DNA of 23,703 nt from JAXJQF01 sp036311285 (lineage in GTDB: Bacteria > Pseudomonadota > Gammaproteobacteria > Enterobacterales > Succinivibrionaceae). Below the pieces are notes generated by a model. It did not search any database. It was given only the letters and a program-made list of their open reading frames with translations, and was not told the DNA's origin. Position numbers and translations under genes: made by a program. The DNA lies in NCBI GenBank assembly GCA_036311285.1, contig JAXJQF010000005.1:1-23703 (forward strand), in the 5' to 3' direction. Below, piece after piece: positions 15,901 to 23,400 of the stretch. Position 1 is the first letter of the stretch; every line of letters starts with the position of its first letter.

Positions 15901-16176
15901 ATGAAAACTTTAAATGTATTAACTTTAGTTTTATCAGGCGTATTTGTTTTAGGTACATCATTAGCTTGCGCAGAAGTAAGTGCTCACGATAGATTTGAAC
16001 CACATGCTAAACATAGTCAAGTTATGAAGCACAAAGACCACAAACCTCAAAAGGCTAAACCAAATAATTTTGCTAAGCATCCTCCAGTAGGTCATTTTCA
16101 TAAAGCTCCAGAAGCAAGACCGCACAGAATGCATGCTAAGCCATTATTTGCACCAAAGATCGTAATAAATTTATAA
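15901..16176 (+). CDS. Small secreted His/Lys-rich protein (copy 1)
   Basis: A 91-residue protein with a signal peptide and likely cleavage after SLACA (residue 23). The mature part is rich in His (10), Lys and Pro, with no predicted fold, and ends in APKIVINL. The gene at 16594 encodes a paralog with nearly the same signal peptide, the same (S/G)AHD(R/K)FEP and KHSQVM segments, and the same end. The likely site is the periplasm. A role in metal binding or proton buffering is inferred from composition only; small basic His-containing acid-shock proteins such as E. coli Asr are similar in style but I cannot show homology. The ATG at 15901 follows a strong ribosome site (GAGGTGA, 5 bases); a GTG at 15892 lies inside that site and is not the start. 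Confidence 0.8.
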   Translation: MKTLNVLTLVLSGVFVLGTSLACAEVSAHDRFEPHAKHSQVMKHKDHKPQKAKPNNFAKHPPVGHFHKAPEARPHRMHAKPLFAPKIVINL

Positions 16177-16593
16177 GTAAAAGCATATGAGTAAATCTTT
16201 ATGGTAGGGTCCAAGGAGTGTGTAATAGACCTTACAATAAAGAAAAACCAAAAGTTAAGTTAGTAAAAATTATAAATAGAACTTAAATAAAGATATAAAA
16301 AAAATTGAAAGACATAAATTAAAAACATTAAAAGTAAACGATTATACAAAACAAAAAATTACATATATAAAAGAAAAACTCTAAAACTAACAAGATTAAG
16401 GACTAATGAACATCCTGCTTTAACACAATAGTAGACAATCATAAAACGAATAAACTCATAGTGTTAGAGGTAAAATTTAGTATATCTATTAGTGTATAGG
16501 TTTAATATAAGAGAATGCATATATAGTTTAAAATAAAAGAAACTAATGAGGCATTAACTTAATAGTAATACAACATGGAAAAAGGTGATTAAT
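16177..16593. other. Spacer between the two His-rich genes
   Basis: AT-rich. GTAGGGTC (16204-16211) pairs with GACCTTAC (16228-16235; one G-T pair) just after copy 1, without a T-run. This could be a weak terminator or attenuator. No gene or GTAAC box is seen, so copy 2 may rely on its own undetected promoter or on read-through. Confidence 0.35.
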
Positions 16594-16965
16594 ATGAAAG
16601 CTTCAAAATTATTAACTTTAGTTTTATCGTCTGTGCTTTTAGTTGGAACATCTTTAGCTTGTGCAGAGGTAGGTGCTCACGATAAATTTGAGCCAAATAA
16701 TAAACATAGTCAAGTAATGCCAAAGAAACAGCATCATATGTCTGGACATAAGAAAGCTCCTAAGCACTCACAATTTCATGCGCATAAATTTGATAAGAAA
16801 CCGCTTCATATGAATGGACATAAGAAAGCTCATAAACACCCACATTTTCGTCCACATAGATTTGCGAAGCATCCACCTGTAATTCATCATCATAAGCTTC
16901 CAAAACATCATGGAAAGACTTATACAAGATTACACCATGGCCCAAGAATTGTTATAAACCTATAA
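16594..16965 (+). CDS. Small secreted His/Lys-rich protein (copy 2)
   Basis: A 123-residue paralog of the protein at 15901. The signal peptide is near identical (LLTLVLSS...LVGTSLACA). The mature part has 22 His in about 100 residues, with an internal duplication around HM(S/N)GHKKA(P/H)KH (two copies about 22 residues apart) and clusters such as HHHK and KHH. It ends in GPRIVINL like copy 1. Compared with copy 1 it has gained the repeated His block, pointing to tandem duplication followed by repeat expansion. Metal binding (zinc, nickel, copper or heme) is plausible from the His density but untested. The ATG follows AAGGTGA; the upstream in-frame GTG at 16585 lies inside the ribosome site. 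Probably periplasmic. Confidence 0.82.
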   Translation: MKASKLLTLVLSSVLLVGTSLACAEVGAHDKFEPNNKHSQVMPKKQHHMSGHKKAPKHSQFHAHKFDKKPLHMNGHKKAHKHPHFRPHRFAKHPPVIHHHKLPKHHGKTYTRLHHGPRIVINL

Positions 16966-17279
16966 TAGAATGAGAGTAAACGTAATCAGTCTATAAGATA
17001 CAGTTTTATAAATATGATTTTACCCAAATAGGCTGATTATTGGTTACTCCGAATAATTTAAGACAAACGAATTAAATCATAGTGCATATGTTGTATTTAG
17101 CTTAAATATAAAAAAGTAAATGTAGATAAATAACAATAATAAAGAGTTCTTTGAAACGTAAATTTAATCCTAGAATAAGTAATAAGGGACAGTAAAACAA
17201 TAAAATATCTATTGTTTTGAATTTGTGTAGTAGATGAATGATTGTGGTAAGATAGTTGTAAATTAAGAATAAAAGGGGA
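16966..17279. other. Convergent intergenic region downstream of His-rich gene and tusE
   Basis: A 12-bp stem (16983-16994 with 17028-17039, one G-T pair, 33-base loop) lies just after the His-rich gene. AAAACAATA (17194-17202) with TATTGTTTT (17210-17218) is an AU-only hairpin that may end tusE on the minus strand. No gene is seen. Confidence 0.4.
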
Positions 17280-17609
17280 TTAAATACACTTTACAGGTCT
17301 TGGTAAACCAGCTATTTTAGTTGCTTGTAAAGCAGGACCGTCAGGAAAAAGTTTGTAAAGATATCTGCTGTTCCCTTTTTCTTCTCCAAATTCTTTTGCC
17401 ATGGCTTTTACTAATGCTCTAATGGATGGAGATGTGTTGTAGGTTTCATAAAACTTACGAACAAATAAAACGACTTCTAATCTTTCTTCATTAAGTTCAA
17501 GGTTTAAGTCGTTAGCAATTTGGGTTGCGACATCCATATTCCAATCAGCAATATTTTTTAGATAACCATTATCATCTGTTGGAATAACAATATCATTAAC
17601 AACTAACAT
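17280..17609 (-). CDS. tusE: TusE/DsrC family sulfur carrier for tRNA 2-thiouridine
   Basis: A 109-residue protein, full length for the family. TusE takes persulfide sulfur from the TusBCD complex and passes it to MnmA for 2-thiolation of the wobble uridine in Lys, Glu and Gln tRNAs. The sequence has the typical core DWNMDVATQIAN, the FVRKFYETYNTSPSIRALVKA helix pair, the diagnostic GEEKGNSRYLYKLFPDGPA, and the end AGLPRPVKCI. The penultimate Cys is the active one. The second Cys of sulfite-reductase-linked DsrC is a Thr here (QATKIAG), which marks it as TusE rather than DsrC. It lies next to tRNA-Ser, transcribed in the same direction with 47 bases between them, so co-transcription is possible. 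The ribosome site is poor. Confidence 0.93.
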   Translation of the reverse strand: MLVVNDIVIPTDDNGYLKNIADWNMDVATQIANDLNLELNEERLEVVLFVRKFYETYNTSPSIRALVKAMAKEFGEEKGNSRYLYKLFPDGPALQATKIAGLPRPVKCI

Positions 17610-17656
17610 AATTGAAATTTATATTTGATTTGATTAAGAAGGGGAATTTAAATGAA

Positions 17657-17744
17657 TGGCGGACAGACTGAGATTCGAACTCAGGAACGCTCTCGCGTCG
17701 CCGGTTTTCAAGACCGGTGCATTCAACCGCTCTGCCATCTGTCC
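17657..17744 (-). tRNA. tRNA-Ser (anticodon UGA)
   Basis: Read on the minus strand, this 88-base cloverleaf has acceptor GGACAGA pairing with TCTGTCC, discriminator G and an encoded CCA. The D-arm is GCAGAGCGGTTGAATGC. The anticodon stem ACCGG/CCGGT holds loop CTTGAAA with anticodon TGA (complement at 17708-17710). A long variable arm (CGACGCGAGAGCGTT) marks a serine tRNA, and the TTCGAATC T-loop is canonical. It decodes UCA (and related UCN) codons. Confidence 0.97.
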
Positions 17745-17761
17745 GCTAATTGATGTTGTGT

Positions 17762-17789
17762 ATTATACTTAAATTTCAAAGGTTGTAAA
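17762..17789 (-). promoter_or_regulatory. Sigma70-like promoter of tRNA-Ser
   Basis: On the minus strand, TTTACA (17784-17789) and a perfect TATAAT (17762-17767) are spaced 16 bases apart, with the -10 about 17 bases before the tRNA 5' end. Confidence 0.7.
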
Positions 17790-17975
17790 GAGAAAAATTA
17801 AAATTTTTTTATAAAAGTTTAATGTTGTATAAAATACAATCTATAAAGATTGAAATGCAATCAAAATTGAATAATTTTGCTTTAAATATTGAACTATATG
17901 ATTTTATCTATGTCAAATTTATACAAAGAAAATAATTTGTTGAAAAAATTTAGCAGTTTAATTTGATAAATGGCA

Positions 17976-18016
17976 GTAAGAGTCAGTAAGTTTAACAACA
18001 TTAAGTAAAGTATAAT
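17976..18016 (+). promoter_or_regulatory. GTAAG repeat box and promoter of the SIMPL lipoprotein gene
   Basis: GTAAG-N5-GTAAG (17976-17990) lies 20 bases before a perfect TATAAT (18011-18016). The architecture matches CpxR-type sites and the GTAAC-N5-GTAAC at 15767. No good -35 is seen, which fits an activated promoter. Regulation by a CpxR-like protein is inference. Confidence 0.4.
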
Positions 18017-18063
18017 AATATTTTATATAAGCAAATAGTATATGAATACTTATGGAGTAAACG

Positions 18064-18822
18064 ATGAAGAGAACTAATTTAATTAAACAATCGAGTGTTA
18101 TTTTACTAGCAGCAACAATGGGGATATTGTCTGGTTGTAGCAATGATACACCTTCTTCTTGTATTTCTGTCTCTAATAACTTAGTTAACTATTCAGAGAT
18201 GGCCTTAGAGGGAAGTGCTAAAAAGACTTTAAAGGCTGATAGAGCTGTTGTTTATTTAGGTGTTTCTGATCAAAAATCAACTGTTGCAGATGTAAAGGAA
18301 TCAGTTGAAGGCAGGATTCCTGGGTTCTTCGCAGGTCTAGAACAGTTAGGAATTGAGAAGAATAAAATTATTGCAGAAAGACTAAATGTTACTCCTAAGT
18401 ATAGATATGACAATGGAGAGTCTATATTTATAGGTTACGAAGGTAGAATTGATATTGAGATTACCTTAGATGATTTTGCGTTAATTAAGGATATATATGA
18501 TTTAGCTGTTAAGTATAATATAAATCATTTTCAAAATATAAACTACACTGTAAAGGATGTAGCTAAAGAAAAGGCTGCATTAAGAACAATGGCTATTGAA
18601 GATGCTAAGAATCAAGCTAAATCAATTGCAAAGGATTTTGGAGTTAAGTTAGAGGGAATTAAATCAATTTCATACAATACTCCATACTATAACGATGGGG
18701 CAAGAGTAATGATGAACTCTGTAAAGAAGTCCAATTCTGTAGATATTTACACCCCAAAGGATATTACGTTAGAGGATAGAATTTCAGTGATATTTAAATT
18801 CTCATCTAACGAAGTAGAATAA
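18064..18822 (+). CDS. SIMPL (DUF541) domain lipoprotein, YggE-like
   Basis: A 252-residue protein, full length for the SIMPL/DUF541 (YggE) family of periplasmic or outer-membrane proteins linked to oxidative-stress tolerance. The lipoprotein signal MKRTNLIKQ... ends in the lipobox LSGC (Cys25). Ser at +2 predicts the outer membrane. The family pattern follows: EGSAKKTLKADRAVVYLGV, the LGIEKNKI segment, YRYDNGESIFIGYEG, and the helix ALRTMAIEDAKNQAKSIAKDFGVKLEGIKSIS near residues 175-205. Family members are often near sod or other stress genes; sodB lies about 2.7 kb away but is not in an operon with it. The start has GGAG about 7 bases upstream. The exact molecular function of the domain is not known. 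Confidence 0.88.
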   Translation: MKRTNLIKQSSVILLAATMGILSGCSNDTPSSCISVSNNLVNYSEMALEGSAKKTLKADRAVVYLGVSDQKSTVADVKESVEGRIPGFFAGLEQLGIEKNKIIAERLNVTPKYRYDNGESIFIGYEGRIDIEITLDDFALIKDIYDLAVKYNINHFQNINYTVKDVAKEKAALRTMAIEDAKNQAKSIAKDFGVKLEGIKSISYNTPYYNDGARVMMNSVKKSNSVDIYTPKDITLEDRISVIFKFSSNEVE

Positions 18823-18943
18823 ATTAAACATTTTAACTAGTGGTATTAACAAACATAAGAAGAGCCAATAAGATAAACTGAAAAAACTTTAAAACATCAA
18901 AAAAATAGGATTCCAACAACAATCCAAGTATCTAATCATATTT

Positions 18944-18974
18944 AAAAAGCTATTCTTCGGAGTAGCTTTTTTTT
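18944..18974 (+). terminator. Terminator of the SIMPL lipoprotein gene
   Basis: A 12-bp stem (one G-T pair; 18944-18955 with 18960-18971) capped by a UUCG tetraloop is followed by T-run. The stem is a classic strong terminator, though about 120 bases after the stop. Confidence 0.85.
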
Positions 18975-19020
18975 GAGTAAAAAAGTAAAAACTCTAATTA
19001 GCGATAAACAAGTTGATACG

Positions 19021-19046
19021 AAAAAGGTCTGCATTAGCAGACCTTT
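19021..19046 (-). terminator. Terminator of metG
   Basis: On the minus strand a 10-bp perfect stem, AAAGGTCTGC (19023-19032) with GCAGACCTTT (19037-19046), 4-base loop, runs into five T, 38 bases after the metG stop. Confidence 0.9.
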
Positions 19047-19083
19047 GATCTTATTTAACAATTTGAAATTGTATTTAGTAATA

Positions 19084-21135
19084 TTACATTACCTTGTCAC
19101 CAGGTTGAACACCAGAATCTGCACTTAATAAGAAGATTTCATCACCGTGACCTGCTGATAAAATCATGCCTTCAGATATACCAAATGTCATCTTGCGTGG
19201 AGCAAGGTTATAAGCAATGATTACAAATCTTCCAATTAAATCGCTTGGATTTGGGTAAGCCATCTTAATTCCTGAGAAGATTTGACGTTTTTCTCCATTA
19301 CCAAGGTCTAATTCAAAGCGTAATAATTTCTTTGAACCCTCAACTTCTTCGCAATTTAGAACTTTTGCAGCTCTCATATCTACCTTGATGAAGTCGTCAA
19401 AAGATATTTCTTTTGGAGTTTGAGATGCTTCCTTTGACGCCTTTGTTTCTTTCTTAGCAGAATCCTTCTTTTCACTAGCTTTAGTTTCTGCTTGAAGATC
19501 TTTCTTTGTATCTTCTAACATTGCATTTACTTGCTTCATGTCGATTCTGTTAAATAATGCTTTAAAGTTATTGATTGAAGTTGCAAGTAATTTCTCTTCT
19601 AAATTATTCCATGTTAAATCAATATTTAAGAATTCAGCACTCTTCTTTGTTAATTCAGGAAGAATTGGAGACAAGTATGTGATTAATACTTTGTATAAGT
19701 TGATACAAGTAGTACATACGTCATGTAATTCTTGTTTCTTTGATTCGTCTTTTGCTAATACCCATGGAGCATTATCGTCAACAAACTTGTTAGCATTATC
19801 AGCTAAAGCCATAACGATTCTAACAACCTTACCAAATTCTCTAGCATTGTAAGCTTCAGTGATTTCATCCTTAGCATTGATAAAGCTATCAAATAATTCT
19901 GGAGCTACAATTTGGTCACTTAATTTACCATCGAACATCTTTGTAATGAAACCAGCTGTTCTTGAAGCAAGGTTTACAACCTTGTTTACGATATCTGAGT
20001 TAACCTTTGAAACAAAGTCTGAAAGATTTAAGTCTAGGTCATCGATCTTGCTGTTAATTTTAGATGCGTAATAGTATCTTAAGCATTCTGGATCAAAATG
20101 CTTTAAGTAAGTTGAAGCTTTAATGAATGTGCCTTTTGATTTACTCATCTTAGCTCCATTTACAGTTACATAACCGTGAACAAATAACTTGTTAGGTGTT
20201 CTAAAATCGCAGCCTTCTAATGTTGCAGGCCAGAATAAAGAGTGGAAGTATAAGATGTCCTTACCAATGAAGTGGAATAACTCCGTATCAGCCTCTTTCT
20301 TCATGATTTCTTTAAAATCAACGCCTTTCTTATCCATTAGGTTCTTTAATGAAGCTAAGTAACCAATTGGGGCGTCTAACCATACATAGAAGAACTTGTC
20401 TTCAGTATCTGGTACTTTGAATCCAAAGTATGGAGCATCTCTACTGATGTCCCATTGTTGTAAACCTGACTCAAACCATTCGTTTAGCTTGTTAACCATT
20501 TCTTCTGGTAGAGCAGTCTTTGTCCAATTTTTTAAGAATTCAGAGAACTGTGGTAAATCAAAGAAATAATGCTCTGAGTCTTTTAATACAGGTGTTGCAC
20601 CAGAGATACTTGAATACGGGTTAATTAAGTCTGCTGGTGAGTATGTAGCACTACATACTTCACAGTTGTCACCGTATTGATCAGGAGCTTTACACTTAGG
20701 ACATGTTCCTTTAACAAAACGGTCGGGTAAGAACATGTTCTTAACTGGATCATATAATTGTGAAATAGTTTTAGTCTTTATGTAATTCTTTTCTTTTAAG
20801 GTCTTATAAAAGCTAGTCGCAATTTCTTCATTTTCATGAGAGTGAGTACGATAGTAGTTGTCGTATTCAATATTAAAGCCGGCGAAGTCTTTCTTATGTT
20901 CTTCTTCTACTTGAGCAATAAGTTCTTCAGGAGTAATGTTTAAAGATTTTGCCTTTAACATTATTGGAGTGCCGTGTTGGTCATCAGCACATAAGAAACA
21001 TACATTCTTTCCCAACATTTTTTGAAAACGAACATATATATCTGCTTGGATATGTTCAAGCATATGTCCTAAGTGTATAGAACCGTTAGCATACGGTAAA
21101 GCACATGTTACTATAGTGTTTTTATTGCTAGACAT
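19084..21135 (-). CDS. metG: Methionyl-tRNA synthetase
   Basis: Charges tRNA-Met with methionine in the cytoplasm. At 683 residues it is the long form, like E. coli MetG. The Rossmann catalytic domain has the HIGH-type motif HLGH (residues 21-24) and KMSKS (329-333). The zinc knuckle has four Cys at 145, 148, 158 and 161, matching the E. coli spacing CPKC...CEVC. After the anticodon-binding helical domain, residues about 545-575 form a charged Lys/Ala/Glu linker, and the C-terminal OB-fold tRNA-binding domain (ISFDDFIKVDMRAAKV ... PGDKVM) makes the dimer. The start ATG is the first in the frame, with AAGGA about 13 bases upstream. All key residues are present. It is a single gene with its own terminator, convergent with the SIMPL gene. 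Confidence 0.97.
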   Translation of the reverse strand: MSSNKNTIVTCALPYANGSIHLGHMLEHIQADIYVRFQKMLGKNVCFLCADDQHGTPIMLKAKSLNITPEELIAQVEEEHKKDFAGFNIEYDNYYRTHSHENEEIATSFYKTLKEKNYIKTKTISQLYDPVKNMFLPDRFVKGTCPKCKAPDQYGDNCEVCSATYSPADLINPYSSISGATPVLKDSEHYFFDLPQFSEFLKNWTKTALPEEMVNKLNEWFESGLQQWDISRDAPYFGFKVPDTEDKFFYVWLDAPIGYLASLKNLMDKKGVDFKEIMKKEADTELFHFIGKDILYFHSLFWPATLEGCDFRTPNKLFVHGYVTVNGAKMSKSKGTFIKASTYLKHFDPECLRYYYASKINSKIDDLDLNLSDFVSKVNSDIVNKVVNLASRTAGFITKMFDGKLSDQIVAPELFDSFINAKDEITEAYNAREFGKVVRIVMALADNANKFVDDNAPWVLAKDESKKQELHDVCTTCINLYKVLITYLSPILPELTKKSAEFLNIDLTWNNLEEKLLATSINNFKALFNRIDMKQVNAMLEDTKKDLQAETKASEKKDSAKKETKASKEASQTPKEISFDDFIKVDMRAAKVLNCEEVEGSKKLLRFELDLGNGEKRQIFSGIKMAYPNPSDLIGRFVIIAYNLAPRKMTFGISEGMILSAGHGDEIFLLSADSGVQPGDKVM

Positions 21136-21497
21136 AATATGTAAAATATTCCTTTTGTTTACAAAAATAATGCTTTTTTCTATTGGATAATAAAAATGTA
21201 TTCCGCTATTCGAAAATAAAGTAATAGATAAAATTGCATTTTTAAATTTGATTGTGCAATTCTAACAGAAAAAGCGAAATTCGTGAACTAAAAGCATATT
21301 TGTTTATTGAAATCGTATAATTAGTTAAGACTATTCTCTAGTCTTGTTGAAGAGAACTAAAAAGGTTTGTCTTTAAATAGAAGAACCAAATTTGGTTCTT
21401 CTATTTAAATCAATTCATTGTAACTTATTCAGTTTAATATTAATGATATTAACTAAATTTCAAGTTTATTACTTTGGAAATATTTTAGCACTATCAG
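21136..21497. other. Intergenic region between metG and sodB with palindromes
   Basis: The metG promoter is not clearly visible. It holds the 38-bp palindrome (21372-21409) and a smaller hairpin, AAGACT (21327-21332) with AGTCTT (21340-21345). No gene is seen. Confidence 0.4.
21372..21409. repeat. 38-bp perfect palindrome downstream of sodB
   Basis: TTTAAATAGAAGAACCAAA and its exact reverse complement abut without a spacer. About 90 bases after the sodB stop, it may serve as a bidirectional terminator-like hairpin, though no strong T-run follows. Confidence 0.75.
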
Positions 21498-22085
21498 TTA
21501 TTTAAGATTACTTTCAACAAAATCCCAGTTGATATATTCAAAGAACTTTTCAACAAAGTCTTTTCTTCTGTTTTGATAATCAACGTAGTAAGCATGTTCC
21601 CATACATCGACACATAACAGAAGGTTTAAGCCGTCAACTATTGGAGTATTAGCATTAGATGTATTAATAATTGATAGCTTATTTGTTTCAGGATCTTGCA
21701 CTAGCCATGTCCATCCACTTCCAAAGTTGTTTACAGCTTTTTGTATAAACTCATTCTTAAAGTTATCAAACGTTCCAAAGTTTAATTCAATTAAGTTGTT
21801 TATATTTTTAGGAATTGTATTTTTATTGTCAGTGATTGGCTTTAAGCATGAGAAGTAGAACGCATGATTAAAAGCTTGAGCCGCATTGTTAAAAATTGGT
21901 CCAATTGAGGTTAGTACAATATTTTCAAGAGACTTGTCAAAGAAGTCTGTATTTAAAATTAAAGTATTAATATTATTAATATAAGTTTTTAAGTGCTTAT
22001 TGTAATGAAGATCCATTGCTGTTTCTGATAAAAACGGTTCAAGGTCTTTCAATTCATACTTTAATTCTGGAAGTGTAATCGCCAT
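21498..22085 (-). CDS. sodB: Iron superoxide dismutase
   Basis: Cytoplasmic enzyme converting superoxide to oxygen and hydrogen peroxide. From the ATG at 22085 (MAITLPELKYELKDLEPF) it is 195 residues, near the E. coli SodB length. An upstream ATG at 22112 would add nine residues with no family counterpart; the chosen start has AAGGA about 8 bases upstream. Ligands are visible: H27 (LHYNKH), H74 in NNAAQAFNHAFY, and the Asp and His of DVWEHAYYVDY. The Gln in the AAQ segment (Q70) and the FGSGWTWLV and TSNANTP segments are typical of iron-type enzymes rather than manganese ones. Its promoter candidate is at 22205-22232. The gene is single, with metG next in the same direction but a palindrome between them. 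Confidence 0.95.
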   Translation of the reverse strand: MAITLPELKYELKDLEPFLSETAMDLHYNKHLKTYINNINTLILNTDFFDKSLENIVLTSIGPIFNNAAQAFNHAFYFSCLKPITDNKNTIPKNINNLIELNFGTFDNFKNEFIQKAVNNFGSGWTWLVQDPETNKLSIINTSNANTPIVDGLNLLLCVDVWEHAYYVDYQNRRKDFVEKFFEYINWDFVESNLK

Positions 22086-22505
22086 ATCCGTATTCCTTAT
22101 ATAAAAGATCATGACTTATGAAAAAAGTGTTATTAAACAATAGTTTGAAAAAAATTTAAACGTAATTTTATCGTAAATTTATTCAAAATAATTGCTTAAA
22201 AATAAGTATAATCCTTTGATTTTTTCTCTCAAATAAAAACGTATAAGAATATGAGAGACGTAACAAATTTTCGAATGATTGAACTTATCTTTTTATTCTA
22301 AATTTTATCGATTATTGGTGTTTGTGAAGGGAGATTTTTTTAAACATTTATAAAACAAGGAACTATTTAAATATAAAACGTTGCAAAAAAATTTAGATGT
22401 AATTAAAATAAATTTGAATGCTTGATTTTACAATAAAACTAATGTTGAAATTCAAGCTCATGTTGAAGTCCAACGTTATAGGCATAAAAAACAAAAAAGT
22501 TATTT
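22086..22505. other. Divergent intergenic region between sodB and rfbA
   Basis: AT-rich. It contains the sodB promoter candidate. TTGAA-A-TTCAA (about 22445) and GTTG-AAGT-CCAAC (about 22461) are small inverted repeats before rfbA. No JUMPStart/ops element and no gene are seen, and no clear promoter or ribosome site for rfbA. Confidence 0.4.
22205..22232 (-). promoter_or_regulatory. Sigma70-like promoter of sodB
   Basis: On the minus strand TTGAGA (22227-22232) and TATACT (22205-22210) are spaced 16 bases apart. This gives a leader of about 110 bases. No clear Fur box is seen. Confidence 0.5.
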
Positions 22506-23399
22506 ATGAAAGGAATAATATTAGCAGGTGGCACAGGTAGTAGGTTAAATCCTATGACAAAAGCTGTATCTAAACAACTTTTACCTGTTTATGATAAACC
22601 AATGATCTATTATCCATTAGCAACATTGATGCTATTTGGTATAAAAGATTTCTTAATAATTTCAACTCCTCATGATATTGGTAGTATTGAATCATTGTTT
22701 GGGGATGGTAGTTATTTAGGTATTTCTATTCAATATAAGATTCAGCAAGAACCTAACGGAATAGCTCAAGCCTTTATATTAGGAGAAGACTTTATTACTA
22801 AACATAATCCAGAAGAAGATGTTTGCTTAATTTTAGGTGATAATATCTTCTACATGGGGGAACAATACCATTACTTTGATAATATTGTAAATGGGAAAGC
22901 GGACAAGAATGCTTTAGTTTTTGCTTACCATGTAAGCGATCCAGAAAGATTTGGTGTTGTTGAATTTGATAAAGACCAAAAGGTAATTTCAATTGAAGAA
23001 AAACCTTTAAAACCTAAATCAAATTATGCAGTAGTAGGCTTGTATTTCTATCCTTCAGATGTCGCAACTAAAGCAAAAAGTTTAACTCCATCTGCAAGAG
23101 GTGAATACGAAATTACAGATTTAAATAATATATACTTAAATGAAGGTAGATTATCTGTAATCCCTATGAAAAGAGGTAATGCATGGTTGGATGCAGGTAC
23201 CCCAAATTCATTATTAAAAGCGTCTCAATATGTGCAGATTATAGAAGAACGTCAAGGATTAAAGATTGCTTGTATCGAAGAAATAGCTTTACGTCGAGGT
23301 TTTATATCATTAGAACAATTTTCAAAGATTATTGATAGTTATGCAAAATGTCGATATAAGGAATATTTAGAAAAGATTTATAATGAATACAAGGAATAA
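22506..23399 (+). CDS. rfbA: Glucose-1-phosphate thymidylyltransferase
   Basis: First step of dTDP-L-rhamnose synthesis: glucose-1-phosphate plus dTTP to dTDP-glucose, in the cytoplasm, feeding O-antigen or other surface polysaccharide. At 297 residues it is the usual RmlA length. The nucleotide-binding signature GGTGSRLNPMT (residues 8-18) is followed by KQLLPVYDKPMIYYPL. D112 in LGDNIFYMG and D229 in NAWLDAGTPNSL are the metal/active-site acidic residues; EEKPLKPKSNYAVVGLYFY is the typical sugar-binding strand. The C-terminal helix with the CIEEIALRRGFI segment completes the family pattern. It is followed one base after its stop by rfbC, so they form an operon. The start ATG has no good ribosome site but fits the family exactly. 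rfbB and rfbD may lie outside the window. Confidence 0.96.
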   Translation: MKGIILAGGTGSRLNPMTKAVSKQLLPVYDKPMIYYPLATLMLFGIKDFLIISTPHDIGSIESLFGDGSYLGISIQYKIQQEPNGIAQAFILGEDFITKHNPEEDVCLILGDNIFYMGEQYHYFDNIVNGKADKNALVFAYHVSDPERFGVVEFDKDQKVISIEEKPLKPKSNYAVVGLYFYPSDVATKAKSLTPSARGEYEITDLNNIYLNEGRLSVIPMKRGNAWLDAGTPNSLLKASQYVQIIEERQGLKIACIEEIALRRGFISLEQFSKIIDSYAKCRYKEYLEKIYNEYKE

Positions 23400-23400
23400 A

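Larger units (their letters stand above)
17745..18063. other. Divergent promoter region of tRNA-Ser and the SIMPL gene
   Basis: AT-rich, holding the tRNA promoter (17762-17789), the GTAAG boxes (17976-17990) and a TATAAT at 18011. No gene is supported. Confidence 0.4.

Noticed and set aside
15940..15972. Lipobox reading of TSLAC in the His-rich signal peptides
   Set aside because: The position three before the Cys is Ser, not Leu; the AxA-type ACA site with normal signal peptidase I cleavage fits better.
15749..16003. Minus-strand frame over the promoter and start of the first His-rich gene
   Set aside because: It overlaps a signal-peptide gene with a strong ribosome site and operator-like repeats; it is a shadow.
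16760..16945. Minus-strand frame over the second His-rich gene
   Set aside because: Antisense of a His/Lys-rich repeat region; the Tyr/Val/Met composition results from reading CAT/AAG codons backwards.
17958..18143. Minus-strand frame over the SIMPL promoter and signal peptide
   Set aside because: Antisense of the lipoprotein signal with no ribosome site of note.
19538..20071. Plus-strand frames inside metG
   Set aside because: Antisense shadows of a well-conserved synthetase.
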